Shown here piece by piece: positions 1 through 8,541 of a DNA stretch of 64,000 nt. This stretch comes from an uncultured Eubacteriales bacterium (GTDB lineage: Bacteria > Bacillota > Clostridia > Christensenellales > Borkfalkiaceae), in contig CATZMZ010000008.1 in NCBI GenBank assembly GCA_958421945.1, positions 30,618-94,617 of the forward strand, written 5' to 3'. Position numbers and translations under genes: made by a program. Under the pieces are notes generated by a model, which searched no databases, was not told the origin of the DNA, and saw only the letters and a list, made by a program, of their open reading frames with translations. Every line of letters begins with the position of its first letter. Positions within the stretch are counted from its first letter, which is position 1.

Positions 1-1
1 C

Positions 2-1159
2 GGTTACTATATAGAGGTTACGAATTCTTTTAAGGATAGAATCCCTTACGATTACGTTCGCCGTCAAACGTTGACGAACGCCGAGAGATACGTTACCGAA
101 GAGCTGAAAACTCTTGAAGAAAAAGTGCTTTCGGCGGAGGATAAGGCGCAGTCGTTAGAGCTTGATATTTATAACGAAATCAAACGAAAACTCCTTTCAG
201 AAGTTGCCGATTTTCAGTGTGCCGCGGAGGCAATTGCGGAGCTTGACCTGTTTATTGCGTTTGCAAACGTTGCAAAGCAAAACGGTTACGTCAGACCCAT
301 CGTCGTTGACAGCAAAAAACCGCTCGATATCGTAGACGGCAGACACCCGGTGGTTGAAACAGTTTCATCACAAAGATTCGTTCCTAACGACACCGTTCTC
401 GATTGCGGTGAAAACAGAACGATGATTATTACAGGGCCTAATATGGCGGGGAAAAGCACTTATATGCGGCAAGTTGCCTTAATCACGCTGATGGCGCATA
501 TGGGAAGCTTCGTTCCCGCGAGAAGCGCGGAAATCCCGCTTACCGACAGAATTTTTACGAGAATAGGCGCAAGCGACAGCCTTATTTCCGACCAAAGCAC
601 GTTTATGGTAGAAATGTCCGAGGTGGCAAGCATAATTAAAAACGCAACCGAGAAAAGCCTTTTGATTCTTGACGAAATAGGCAGGGGGACGAGTACTTTC
701 GACGGATTATCCATTGCATGGGCTGTCGTTGAATACGTTACCGAAAAAATACGCGCAAAAACCCTTTTTGCAACACATTATCACGAACTAACGGAACTCG
801 AAGGTGTGATGGATGGTGTTAAAAACTATAAAATCAGCGTTAAAGAAATGCAAGGCGGCATAATTTTTCTTCGCAAGATTATGCGCGGCGGAGCAAATAA
901 GAGTTTCGGTATAGAGGTTGCCGAGCTTGCCGGGGTTGACAAAAAAGTTACGGAACGCGCAAAATCTATACTGAAACGGGTAGAAAAGGCAGATTTTGCC
1001 CTTTCTGACGCAAATAATACGAGTAGCGATAAAAAAGAACGCAAGACTTATTCGGAAACAGAACGAATTATTCTTGACCTCGATATAAACAATTTGTCGC
1101 CGATGCAAGCATTTACGGTTATTGCCGATTTGCACGAAAAACTTATTAAACAAAAATAG
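2..1159 (+). CDS. mutS: DNA mismatch repair protein MutS, C-terminal part (5' end outside window)
   Basis: This is the mismatch-recognition ATPase of methyl-independent mismatch repair, cytosolic, working with MutL. The reading frame is open from base 2, so the gene starts upstream of the window; the TTG at 71 is internal. The visible part holds the end of the lever/clamp region and the whole ABC-type ATPase: Walker A GPNMAGKST (about 434-460), the STFMVEMSE motif, Walker B LLILDEIGRGT and the ATHYHELTEL switch. The C-terminal helix-turn-helix dimerisation region follows. mutL begins only 5 bases after the stop, so the two are surely cotranscribed. The call is secure; only the missing N-terminal mismatch-binding domains cannot be checked. 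Confidence 0.97.
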   Translation, partial: GYYIEVTNSFKDRIPYDYVRRQTLTNAERYVTEELKTLEEKVLSAEDKAQSLELDIYNEIKRKLLSEVADFQCAAEAIAELDLFIAFANVAKQNGYVRPIVVDSKKPLDIVDGRHPVVETVSSQRFVPNDTVLDCGENRTMIITGPNMAGKSTYMRQVALITLMAHMGSFVPARSAEIPLTDRIFTRIGASDSLISDQSTFMVEMSEVASIIKNATEKSLLILDEIGRGTSTFDGLSIAWAVVEYVTEKIRAKTLFATHYHELTELEGVMDGVKNYKISVKEMQGGIIFLRKIMRGGANKSFGIEVAELAGVDKKVTERAKSILKRVEKADFALSDANNTSSDKKERKTYSETERIILDLDINNLSPMQAFTVIADLHEKLIKQK

Positions 1160-1164
1160 ATATT

Positions 1165-3102
1165 ATGAGTGTTATCAATTTATTAAGCAGTAAAATTTAT
1201 AATCGAATCGCTGCGGGCGAAGTCGTCGAAAGACCGTATTCGGTTGTTAAAGAACTCGTAGAAAACTCGATCGACGCCGGCGCGAAAAATATCACCGTCG
1301 AAATTACGGGCGGTGGCATTTCGAGTATACGCGTTTACGATGACGGTTCGGGTATACAAAAAAGCGAATTAAAAAAAGCGTTATTGCCGCATGCTACAAG
1401 CAAAATTTCAAGTGTAGAAGATTTGGATGAAATTTTAACTCTGGGTTTTCGCGGCGAAGCTCTTGCAAGCATTGCTTCCGTTTCTAAAATAACGATAACC
1501 TCTAAACCGCACGAACAAGAGTCCGGCGCGACAATATTTTCCGACGGGGGCGAAACGGGGGAAGTTGTGGAGTGCGCTTCGCCTGACGGCACGGAAATTT
1601 TCGTTCGTAACTTATTTTTCAATACGCCCGCAAGAGAAAAGTTTCTAAAAACTGAACGCGGCGAGGAAAGCGATATAACGGGTATCGTTTCGCGGTTTAT
1701 TCTCGGAAATCCCGAAATCGCTATAAAGTATATTTCTAATGGAAAAACAATTTTTCAATCCTTCGGCGACGGATTAGAAGCCGCTATGACAACCGTCTAC
1801 GGCAATTCAGTCCTAAAAGATTGTTATTTTATAGAGGGCGAAAAAAACGGAGTAATTGTTTCGGGGTATATAGGCAAACAATATTTCAGTAAACCTAACA
1901 GAACCTATCAATCGTTTTTTATGAACGGTAGATACGTGGTAAACCAGACCGTTTCGGCGGCAATATCCAACGCATACGCGGCATATTTAATGAAGCGTCA
2001 ATACCCGTTTTATGTTATTTCTATTAAAATTCCGCCTGAAACGGTGGACGTAAACGTTCATCCGAACAAAATCGACGTGAGATTTTCCGATAACAGAGTA
2101 GTGTATAGTGCAATTTATTCAGTTGTTTCAAAAGCGCTTGACGGTACGGGCGAAGCGATCAATATAATTAAAGAAAACAAGGAAAATAATAGCGTTTTTA
2201 ATTATGATTATGCCACACATAACGAAGAGTTTAAGGCTCGAAGCATCAATTTTGACAAACTTGATGAAACGGAAAAAGCCAAATACGCTTCAAAAAACTT
2301 TGAAAGCGAAGCAGAGCGAGAAAAGAAGCTTTACGATAAATACGGTTTATTGTTTTGTGACAGTGGCAAGCCCGTAAAAAACTTTTTGGACGGGAATCAT
2401 GATTATAAAACTAATGCAGATAGCGATGTATCGGTTGATATATTTGCCGAAAATAAGGCTTATCTTGAAAGTCTTGAAAAAAAGAGGACCGAAGAACAGG
2501 CTTACGTTCAGGAAGCTGTTTCCTTGTTAAGAGATTTAAAATACGTGGGACAAGTTTTAAATACTTACTTGATTTTTGACGACGGACAGGACGTTTTTTT
2601 CGTTGACCAACACGCCGCACACGAAAGAATGTTGTACGATAAATTTATTGAAAAAATTAATAATAACGGCAACGACGTTCAACCGCTTTTAGTTCCTTAC
2701 GTGGAAAATTTAAACAGCAGCGAATACACTTTTTTGCTTGAAAAAGCTGATGTTTTTTATTCGCTTGGCATAGATATAACCGATTTTGGCGCAAATTCTG
2801 TTAAAATCTCAACGTTACCCACGTGTCTAAGCGATATGAACGTTAAAGCTTTTCTTTCGGAAATTTTATCTGATCTTAACGGATTGAAAAACGTTTCTAT
2901 GACTGACATTTTAAAGGAAAAAATAGCCCAAAAGGCTTGTAAAGCCGCGATTAAATCGGGAGATTCGCTGACAGATGCTGACGTAAAGGAAATTATGTTA
3001 GCCATAAAACAAAATATAGGCTTAAAATGCCCGCATGGAAGACCTGTGGTCGCAAAAATTACACGAACGGAAATGGATAAATGGTTCAAGAGAATTTTGT
3101 AA
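1165..3102 (+). CDS. mutL: DNA mismatch repair endonuclease MutL
   Basis: MutL couples MutS mismatch recognition to strand incision. At 645 residues it has the usual length. The N-terminal GHKL ATPase shows ELVENSIDAGA, DDGSGI and GFRGEALASIASV within the first 110 residues. The C-terminal domain has the endonuclease motif as DQHAAHERMLYD, with Asp where the consensus DQHAX2EX4E has Glu, plus ACKAAIKSGD and CPHGRPV. It is therefore the nicking type of MutL, as in Bacillus, rather than the E. coli type that relies on MutH. The Glu-to-Asp change is conservative. Its 3' end overlaps miaA by 22 bases, so translation of the two may be coupled. Confidence 0.97.
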   Translation: MSVINLLSSKIYNRIAAGEVVERPYSVVKELVENSIDAGAKNITVEITGGGISSIRVYDDGSGIQKSELKKALLPHATSKISSVEDLDEILTLGFRGEALASIASVSKITITSKPHEQESGATIFSDGGETGEVVECASPDGTEIFVRNLFFNTPAREKFLKTERGEESDITGIVSRFILGNPEIAIKYISNGKTIFQSFGDGLEAAMTTVYGNSVLKDCYFIEGEKNGVIVSGYIGKQYFSKPNRTYQSFFMNGRYVVNQTVSAAISNAYAAYLMKRQYPFYVISIKIPPETVDVNVHPNKIDVRFSDNRVVYSAIYSVVSKALDGTGEAINIIKENKENNSVFNYDYATHNEEFKARSINFDKLDETEKAKYASKNFESEAEREKKLYDKYGLLFCDSGKPVKNFLDGNHDYKTNADSDVSVDIFAENKAYLESLEKKRTEEQAYVQEAVSLLRDLKYVGQVLNTYLIFDDGQDVFFVDQHAAHERMLYDKFIEKINNNGNDVQPLLVPYVENLNSSEYTFLLEKADVFYSLGIDITDFGANSVKISTLPTCLSDMNVKAFLSEILSDLNGLKNVSMTDILKEKIAQKACKAAIKSGDSLTDADVKEIMLAIKQNIGLKCPHGRPVVAKITRTEMDKWFKRIL

Positions 3103-4034
3103 AAAACGATGTTCCGTTATTGATAATCTGCGGTCCTACCGCAAGCGGAAAAACCGAGCTTGCGGTCGAATGTGCCAAGCTTTTACATTCCGAAGTGATT
3201 TCCGCCGATTCAATGAACGTTTATAAAGAATTGAATATAGGGACAGCAAAGCCGTCTTTGGAAGAAAGAATGGGTGTCCGACATCATCTGATAGACGTCG
3301 TTTCGCCTTTCGATTCTTTTTCCGTTGGCGATTATAAGGAGCTTGCCGAACCGATTGCAGAAAAATTAACGTCTTTGGGCAAAACACCCGTGATTTGCGG
3401 CGGGACGGGTTTTTATATCAATTCATTACTTTATGACTTTTCTTACGGTAACGTTGCGGAAAATACCGTTGCCAGAGAAAAATATAAAGCGTTAGCACTT
3501 AAAGAAGGAAATGAATACGTATATAACGTTTTAAGAAAAGTTGACGAAAAATCAGCGGACAGAATCCACCCGAACGATATTAAAAGAGTAATCCGTGCTT
3601 TGGAAATTTATGAAAACGGGACTAAAAAATCCGATATTATCGACAGCCAAGTTCCAAAAAGAAAGTTCCTTGCTTTTTCATACGACATTCCACGTGACGA
3701 ACTGTATGAAAAAATGAATAACCGTGTAGATTTAATGATTAAAAACGGACTTATCGATGAGGTGAAAGGTCTTATTCTGAAAGGCTTAAACGAAACGCAT
3801 CAAAGTCTGCAGGGTATAGGTTATAAAGAAATTTTCGAATATTTGTCGGGCAGGCTGCCTTTGGACGAGGCAGTTGAAAAAATAAAGCTTAACACAAGAC
3901 ATTATGCAAAAAGGCAAATCACTTTTTTCAAAAAAATTCCCGATTTGATTTATTTAAAAAAAGAAAAAACAAAACAGACAGCGGAGAGAATCGTTACCGA
4001 ATATGATAAATACAGACTTAATCAAAAAATGTGA
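3081..4034 (+). CDS. miaA: tRNA dimethylallyltransferase MiaA
   Basis: It transfers a dimethylallyl group to N6 of A37 in tRNAs that read UNN codons. The P-loop GPTASGKTEL lies near the N terminus, followed by the substrate motif DSMNVYK (usually DSMQVYK), GGTGFYI and the DIKRVIRALEIYE region. Length (317 residues) is normal. The mutS-mutL-miaA order is a common arrangement in Firmicutes. The start overlaps the end of mutL and the stop overlaps the next gene by 32 bases, so the four genes form one compact unit. Confidence 0.97.
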   Translation: MVQENFVKNDVPLLIICGPTASGKTELAVECAKLLHSEVISADSMNVYKELNIGTAKPSLEERMGVRHHLIDVVSPFDSFSVGDYKELAEPIAEKLTSLGKTPVICGGTGFYINSLLYDFSYGNVAENTVAREKYKALALKEGNEYVYNVLRKVDEKSADRIHPNDIKRVIRALEIYENGTKKSDIIDSQVPKRKFLAFSYDIPRDELYEKMNNRVDLMIKNGLIDEVKGLILKGLNETHQSLQGIGYKEIFEYLSGRLPLDEAVEKIKLNTRHYAKRQITFFKKIPDLIYLKKEKTKQTAERIVTEYDKYRLNQKM

Positions 4035-5214
4035 AAAAGAATTAAAAGACAATTTTGTAGAATTAGACGAAATTTGTCTTTACAATCAAGAAAAGGTGCT
4101 TAACGCTTTTAAGAAGAACAAAATCGCATTACGGCATTTTGCAGGCTCAACCGGTTATGGCTACGGAGACGAGGGGCGCGACGCGCTGAATGCCGTTTTT
4201 GCCGACGTTTTTAACGCGGAAGACGCAATTTGTTCGCCGAATATCGTTTCGGGGACTCACGCGCTTTCCATTTGTCTATACGGAATTTTAAGACACGGCG
4301 ACACTTTTATCAGTATTACGGGCGAACCTTACGATACGCTTTCGGATACTATCAGAGGAAAGAACGTTGGTTCTCTGTCCGATTACGGCGTTAATTTTGA
4401 AACGATTTCCTTAATCGACGGTGAATTTAACATGCCTGCAATCAAAGAAAGACTAAAAAATTCAAGCGTAAAAATGGTATATTTGCAACGCTCCAGAGGG
4501 TATGAATGGCGCAACGCTTTATCATTATGTCAGATAGAAACGATAGTCAAATTCTTAAGAAAAGACTGTAATTTTGACGGTTGCATAATGGTGGATAATT
4601 GTTACGGCGAATTTATCGATAAAAGAGAACCTACGGACGTCGGCGTAAACATTATCGCGGGTTCTATGATTAAAAATCCGGGCGGAGGAATCGCGCCGAC
4701 GGGCGGTTACGTTGCTGGCGATAAAAAATACGTCGATTTAATAAGAAATCGTTTGACTGCTCCCGCAATAGGCGGCGAGGTCGGTTCATATTTTAACGGC
4801 TATCAATATTTTTATCAGGGTCTTTTTCTTGCACCGCACGTCGTAAAAGAGGCGGTTAAAGGAGCCATGCTTTTTGCTTGTATTTTTTCCAACCTCGGTT
4901 ATGACGTATTGCCGCATAAAAACGAAATACCATGCGATATTATAACCTCATTGAAGTTTAACGATAGAAAAAAAATGATTGAATTTATTCAGACCGTACA
5001 AGAGAATTCGCCGATTGACAGCTTCGTTACGGTTTTACCGTGGGATATGCCGGGGTATGAGGACGAAGTTATTATGGCGGCTGGCTGTTTTGTTCAGGGG
5101 GCGTCAATAGAATTATCTGCCGACGGTCCTGTTAAACCGCCTTATATTGCCTATTTGCAAGGCGGTTTAACTTACGAACATTGCAAAATCGTATTGAAAA
5201 ACATGAAGCTTTAA
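4003..5214 (+). CDS. PLP-dependent enzyme of the methionine gamma-lyase-like/YnbB (aluminium resistance) family
   Basis: This 403-residue fold-type I PLP enzyme resembles the family annotated as aluminium resistance protein or YnbB, often found beside miaA in Firmicutes. Visible marks are the glycine-rich AGSTGYGYGDEGRD, NIVSGTHALSICLYG for phosphate binding, the aspartate in VDNCYGEF, and the likely Schiff-base lysine in GSMIKNPGGG. The true substrate of the family is not established; C-S lyase activity is inferred from the fold only. It overlaps the end of miaA by 32 bases and ends in a strong hairpin at 5256. Confidence 0.85.
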   Translation: MINTDLIKKCEKELKDNFVELDEICLYNQEKVLNAFKKNKIALRHFAGSTGYGYGDEGRDALNAVFADVFNAEDAICSPNIVSGTHALSICLYGILRHGDTFISITGEPYDTLSDTIRGKNVGSLSDYGVNFETISLIDGEFNMPAIKERLKNSSVKMVYLQRSRGYEWRNALSLCQIETIVKFLRKDCNFDGCIMVDNCYGEFIDKREPTDVGVNIIAGSMIKNPGGGIAPTGGYVAGDKKYVDLIRNRLTAPAIGGEVGSYFNGYQYFYQGLFLAPHVVKEAVKGAMLFACIFSNLGYDVLPHKNEIPCDIITSLKFNDRKKMIEFIQTVQENSPIDSFVTVLPWDMPGYEDEVIMAAGCFVQGASIELSADGPVKPPYIAYLQGGLTYEHCKIVLKNMKL

Positions 5215-5255
5215 CACTCGAAGCAGCGTGTTTATTAAAAATTATTAAAAAACAT

Positions 5256-5283
5256 GCCGCGCTGACAAAAACGTCGGCGCGGC
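5256..5283. terminator. Convergent hairpin terminator between the mutS-miaA unit and lexA
   Basis: An 11-bp GC-rich stem (GCCGCGCTGAC against GTCGGCGCGGC, one G-U) with a 6-base loop lies between two convergent genes. The T-rich run follows the stem on the minus strand (ATGTTTTTTAAT), so it is best placed to end lexA transcription. It may serve both directions. Confidence 0.75.
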
Positions 5284-5324
5284 TATAATAAAACCAAAAT
5301 AAAAATAATTAAAATAAACCCGGA

Positions 5325-5921
5325 TTAAAACTTTCTGTATAAACCTTTAACTACCCCTAAAATACTAACGTTATCGTAAATTAAATCTTCCATATCGTCG
5401 TTTTCGGGATGTAATATAACTTTCCCGTCGTTAATAAAAAATCTTTTGACAGTCGCGGAATCGTCAACGAGCGCAACGACAATTTCGCCGTTTTCGGCAC
5501 ACTCTTGTTTTTTAACGATTATCACGTCTTTATCGTAAATCCCTGCGTTAATCATACTGTTTCCCGTTACGCGAAGCGCAAAACAATCCCTGTCGTCACC
5601 CATATCTGGGGGAAGCGGATAATATCCCTCGAGATTTTCCGCGGCAAAAATAGGCGTCCCTGCGCGAATAACGCCAAGCAAGGGGATACCGTCGACTTTT
5701 TCCGCTTGCGGAATTCTGATAGCGCGTTTTTTCATCGGGCTTTTATCAAGCACTCCTTTTGCTTTAAGCTTTTCAAGGTAGGAATATGCCGTTGCGGTTG
5801 ACTTAATGTTAAGCTTTGCGCAAATTTCCCTTACCGACGGCGGATACCCGTTATCCTTAATATATTCGAAAGTAAATTCGTATACGTTATTGAGCTTCTG
5901 GTTCAATTCTCGTTTTTTCAT
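5325..5921 (-). CDS. lexA: LexA repressor
   Basis: This is the SOS repressor: it binds operators and self-cleaves when RecA filaments form. The N-terminal winged helix covers about residues 1-65 (PSVREICAKLNIKSTATAYSYLEKL is the recognition region). The cleavage site is the Ala-Gly in GVIRAGTPIF. The catalytic Ser is in VTGNSMINAGI and the Lys in DDSATVKRFF. Length (198) is typical. It is monocistronic and transcribed away from the small gene at 6048. A perfect-consensus promoter overlapped by an SOS-like box lies directly upstream, so autoregulation is expected. Confidence 0.96.
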   Translation of the reverse strand: MKKRELNQKLNNVYEFTFEYIKDNGYPPSVREICAKLNIKSTATAYSYLEKLKAKGVLDKSPMKKRAIRIPQAEKVDGIPLLGVIRAGTPIFAAENLEGYYPLPPDMGDDRDCFALRVTGNSMINAGIYDKDVIIVKKQECAENGEIVVALVDDSATVKRFFINDGKVILHPENDDMEDLIYDNVSILGVVKGLYRKF

Positions 5922-5927
5922 AGTTTT

Positions 5928-5967
5928 ATTATACGCGTATTATTAAATTTTGTCAAACAAATGTTTG
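5928..5967 (-). promoter_or_regulatory. lexA promoter with overlapping SOS box
   Basis: Read on the minus strand there is TTGACA (5951-5956), a 17-base spacer and TATAAT (5928-5933). Overlapping the -35 is CAAACAAATGTTTG on the plus strand (5954-5967). This is close to the Gram-positive SOS box form CGAAC-N4-GTTYG, with the second base changed. A LexA dimer here would block polymerase, giving autoregulation. The same site lies upstream of the divergent gene at 6048. Confidence 0.8.
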
Positions 5968-6047
5968 TATAATTTTATTGAAAACACTTGATAATTTTTA
6001 AAATTTATTGTAACATAAACTTATATAAGAAAAAAAGGAGCATTTAT

Positions 6048-6236
6048 ATGGAAGAAAATAATAAAATCAACGCATCAGATAACAAAAATTTAAATACCGA
6101 CGATTTAGATGAAGACGATTATTGCGACCTCGACCGTACAAAAATCTGTGATAATTGCTGCAAATGCATCGAAACCGATAAAAATTATAAAATAATTAAA
6201 ATTACCAAAATAATTACCGACGAAAAAGATTTTTGA
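6048..6236 (+). CDS. Small acidic Cys-rich protein (62 residues), function unknown
   Basis: I chose the ATG at 6048 because AAAAAAGGAG lies just ahead of it; an upstream in-frame start has no such site. The product is very acidic in its first half (DDLDEDDYCDLD). It carries a compact cysteine cluster CDNCCKC with one further Cys at the end of the acidic run, suggesting metal binding. It then ends in a lysine- and isoleucine-rich tail. I do not recognise a function. It is divergent from lexA and shares its upstream region with the SOS-like box, so damage control of this gene is possible but unproven. Confidence 0.65.
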   Translation: MEENNKINASDNKNLNTDDLDEDDYCDLDRTKICDNCCKCIETDKNYKIIKITKIITDEKDF

Positions 6237-6260
6237 TTTACGATAATCTTGCAATATTTG

Positions 6261-6331
6261 TTGACATTACTGAAAGTATTAGTTATAATATTACCATAAA
6301 AGATATTATATTCCATAAATTTAGGTAATAT
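6261..6331 (+). promoter_or_regulatory. nag operon promoter and leader inverted repeat
   Basis: TTGACA (6261-6266), a 17-base spacer and TATAAT (6284-6289) form a perfect-consensus SigA promoter. Just downstream, ATATTACC (6288-6295) is matched by GGTAATAT (6324-6331), an 8-bp inverted repeat that could be a repressor operator or a leader hairpin. The nagA ribosome site GGAG follows at about 6357. Confidence 0.75.
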
Positions 6332-6368
6332 AATATACAATTTTAATTTTTGAGTACGGAGTTAAAGA

Positions 6369-7508
6369 ATGAAAGCGGTCATAAACGCAAAAATTGTTAC
6401 GGTAAATCATTATATTCCCGACGGCACGATTTTGATTGACGGCGACGAAATCGCCGCTTTCGGCAAGTCCAAAGAAATCGCGATTCCGGAAGGTACTGAA
6501 ATAATTGACGCCAAAGGTTATTACGTAGGTCCCGGGCTTATAGACATTCATACTCACGCGGCGGATAATAAATGGATTTTCGAACACCCCGCCGAAACCT
6601 CCGAATTTATGCTTGGACACGGCGTTACGGGCGTTCTTCCCGCACTTTATTATAATCTGAATAAAGCGCAATACTTAAAGGCGATTGACGATATCGTTGA
6701 CGCAAACAAAAAGGGATCTTTTAAGAATTTTGTCGGTTTTTATATGGAAGGGCCGTATCTTAATCCGAATTTCGGTTGCGACAGGGAAAAGAATACTTGG
6801 AAAGGCGCTATCGTTAAAGACGATTACGATTTGTTAATCGATAAAGTGAAGGACTACGTTAAGGTTTGGTGTTTAGCTCCCGAACGCGAAGGCGTCGATA
6901 ATTTCGTTAAGGACGTTAAAGCAGCTGTTCCTGATATCGTGTTTGCCGTCGCACACAGCGAAGCTACGCCGCAACAGGTTGAAAAATACATTCCATACGG
7001 TCTTAAAATCGGAACACACCATACTAATGCGACAGGCACGATTTTTAAATATTCGGAGTGCCGCGGCGTATGCGTTGACGAAGCAGTAAACTATAACGAC
7101 GAAATTTACGCCGAATTGATTTCCGATAAAATGGGATTACACGTTGATCCTTATATGCAAAGACTTGTAAGAAAAATTAAAGGTGACGACCGTATTATTC
7201 TGATATCCGACCAGTTTGTTTCAGACGGACCCGTTCCGAAAGGATATGAAGAATCGGACGATATTCATTTTGATTTTGCCGGAGAAATTGCCGGTTCGGG
7301 ATTAACGCTCGATATAGCATGCAGAAACTTTATGATTCATACGGGCTGTTCCGTTTGCGACGCATTTAAGTTCGCGTCCTATAATCCTTCAAAGGTGATA
7401 GGGCTTCCAAAACAGGGCTGTATACGTGTAGGCAATTTTGCCGATCTCGTATTCGTAGATGATAATTTTAATGTAAAAAATGTTATTTTTAGAGGAGATA
7501 AATTATGA
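6369..7508 (+). CDS. nagA: N-acetylglucosamine-6-phosphate deacetylase (NagA family)
   Basis: It is an amidohydrolase-superfamily enzyme expected to convert N-acetyl-amino-sugar 6-phosphate to the free amine and acetate in the cytosol. The start of the barrel has the metal-binding HxH in GLIDIHTHAAD. GFYMEGPYLNP supplies the glutamate ligand, AHSEATPQQ and GTHHTNAT supply the histidines, and ISDQFVSDG has the catalytic aspartate. Length (379) fits. Its stop overlaps the start of the next gene by 4 bases, and a consensus promoter lies upstream. Substrate choice between GlcNAc-6-P and GalNAc-6-P cannot be told from the sequence. Confidence 0.9.
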   Translation: MKAVINAKIVTVNHYIPDGTILIDGDEIAAFGKSKEIAIPEGTEIIDAKGYYVGPGLIDIHTHAADNKWIFEHPAETSEFMLGHGVTGVLPALYYNLNKAQYLKAIDDIVDANKKGSFKNFVGFYMEGPYLNPNFGCDREKNTWKGAIVKDDYDLLIDKVKDYVKVWCLAPEREGVDNFVKDVKAAVPDIVFAVAHSEATPQQVEKYIPYGLKIGTHHTNATGTIFKYSECRGVCVDEAVNYNDEIYAELISDKMGLHVDPYMQRLVRKIKGDDRIILISDQFVSDGPVPKGYEESDDIHFDFAGEIAGSGLTLDIACRNFMIHTGCSVCDAFKFASYNPSKVIGLPKQGCIRVGNFADLVFVDDNFNVKNVIFRGDKL

Positions 7509-8473
7509 ACAAGATTTTTGAACCCGCAACCGATTTTGCTTTTAAACCTGCCGATTTCGTCCCGTTTAAAGACAGAGAAGTTTGCGAAAGATTGAGGAAA
7601 ATGAGTGGTACAGAGCTTGAAAAACACGAAGCTTGGCAACATCCCGAATTCAACGTTAAAGTAATGATGAATCCGCATCCCGTTTTGATTGCGACTTTAT
7701 TCTCGAGAATTAAAGAAGCTTCCGAAAAAGGCAAAAAATTCACCATGATTCTTGGCAATCCCGAGCCTGAAACTTATATTCCTTTGGCTCAACTGATTAA
7801 CTACTTTAAAGTCGATTGCAGAAACGTTCATATTTTTGCTATGGACGAATGGGCTGACGACCAAGGGCATATTGCTCCCGAAACCTACAAAGCGGGCTTT
7901 GCTCATTCTATGCTTAAATACCTCGTTTATCAAATCGATGAAAAACTCCGCATGCCTTTATCGCAGGTTCACTATCCCACCGATAAAAATATTGCGTCCT
8001 ATTCTGATATGATAACCGAAACGGGTGAGGGCGGAGCTGATATTTGCAGTTCTTCTCCCGGATGGACCGGCCACATGGCGTTTATCGACCCGGTTAGCGA
8101 ATTTACTTGCGCGAAAGATATGGACGAATACCTTTCTATGAAAGCGAAAATCGTAACGCTTCATCCGCTTACGGTTGCTCAAAATTCATTGCACGGCGTT
8201 TTCGGTCAATCGGGTTACATTCAAGACGTTCCGCCGAAAGCGGCAACTATAGGACCTGTTGACGTTAAGAATGCGAGAGAGAGAATCGAAGTGCACGCAT
8301 TGCTTACAAACAACACTTTCTCTTCATGGCAGAGAATGACGTCAAGACTCGTTCTTCACGGACCTGTTACTCCGTTAGTTCCGAGCTCGATGTTACAGCT
8401 TATGAAAACTCAGGTTTTGGTAAGCGACGAAATCGCCGCTCCGTTCGAGTGCTGGGAAAAAGTTGGTTACTAA
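7505..8473 (+). CDS. Glucosamine-6-phosphate deaminase/isomerase-like protein (NagB fold, divergent)
   Basis: At 322 residues this is longer than canonical NagB (about 245-265) and has an N-terminal extension of roughly 60 residues. Recognisable are ILGNPEPETYIPLAQLI (sugar-phosphate binding), FAMDEWADDQGH (equivalent to NMDEY) and SSPGWTGHMAFIDP (equivalent to the GIGxDGHIAFNEP loop). The departures from consensus put it in the divergent NagB-like group. It starts 4 bases inside nagA, so it likely acts on the nagA product. A hairpin terminator follows. Confidence 0.8.
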   Translation: MNKIFEPATDFAFKPADFVPFKDREVCERLRKMSGTELEKHEAWQHPEFNVKVMMNPHPVLIATLFSRIKEASEKGKKFTMILGNPEPETYIPLAQLINYFKVDCRNVHIFAMDEWADDQGHIAPETYKAGFAHSMLKYLVYQIDEKLRMPLSQVHYPTDKNIASYSDMITETGEGGADICSSSPGWTGHMAFIDPVSEFTCAKDMDEYLSMKAKIVTLHPLTVAQNSLHGVFGQSGYIQDVPPKAATIGPVDVKNARERIEVHALLTNNTFSSWQRMTSRLVLHGPVTPLVPSSMLQLMKTQVLVSDEIAAPFECWEKVGY

Positions 8474-8498
8474 TAACTTAAAATTATAAATCATAAAA

Positions 8499-8530
8499 AG
8501 CGAGTAAATCCTGATATTTACTCGCTTTTA
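8499..8530 (+). terminator. Hairpin directly ahead of the ceramidase-like gene
   Basis: The perfect 11-bp stem AGCGAGTAAAT (8499-8509) and ATTTACTCGCT (8516-8526) has a 6-base loop and is followed by TTTA. It ends only about 12 bases before the next ATG (8542), leaving just enough room for a ribosome site. It could terminate the nag transcript or set the ratio of downstream expression. The short T-run suggests partial rather than strong termination. Confidence 0.65.
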
Positions 8531-8541
8531 AGAGGTAAAAT

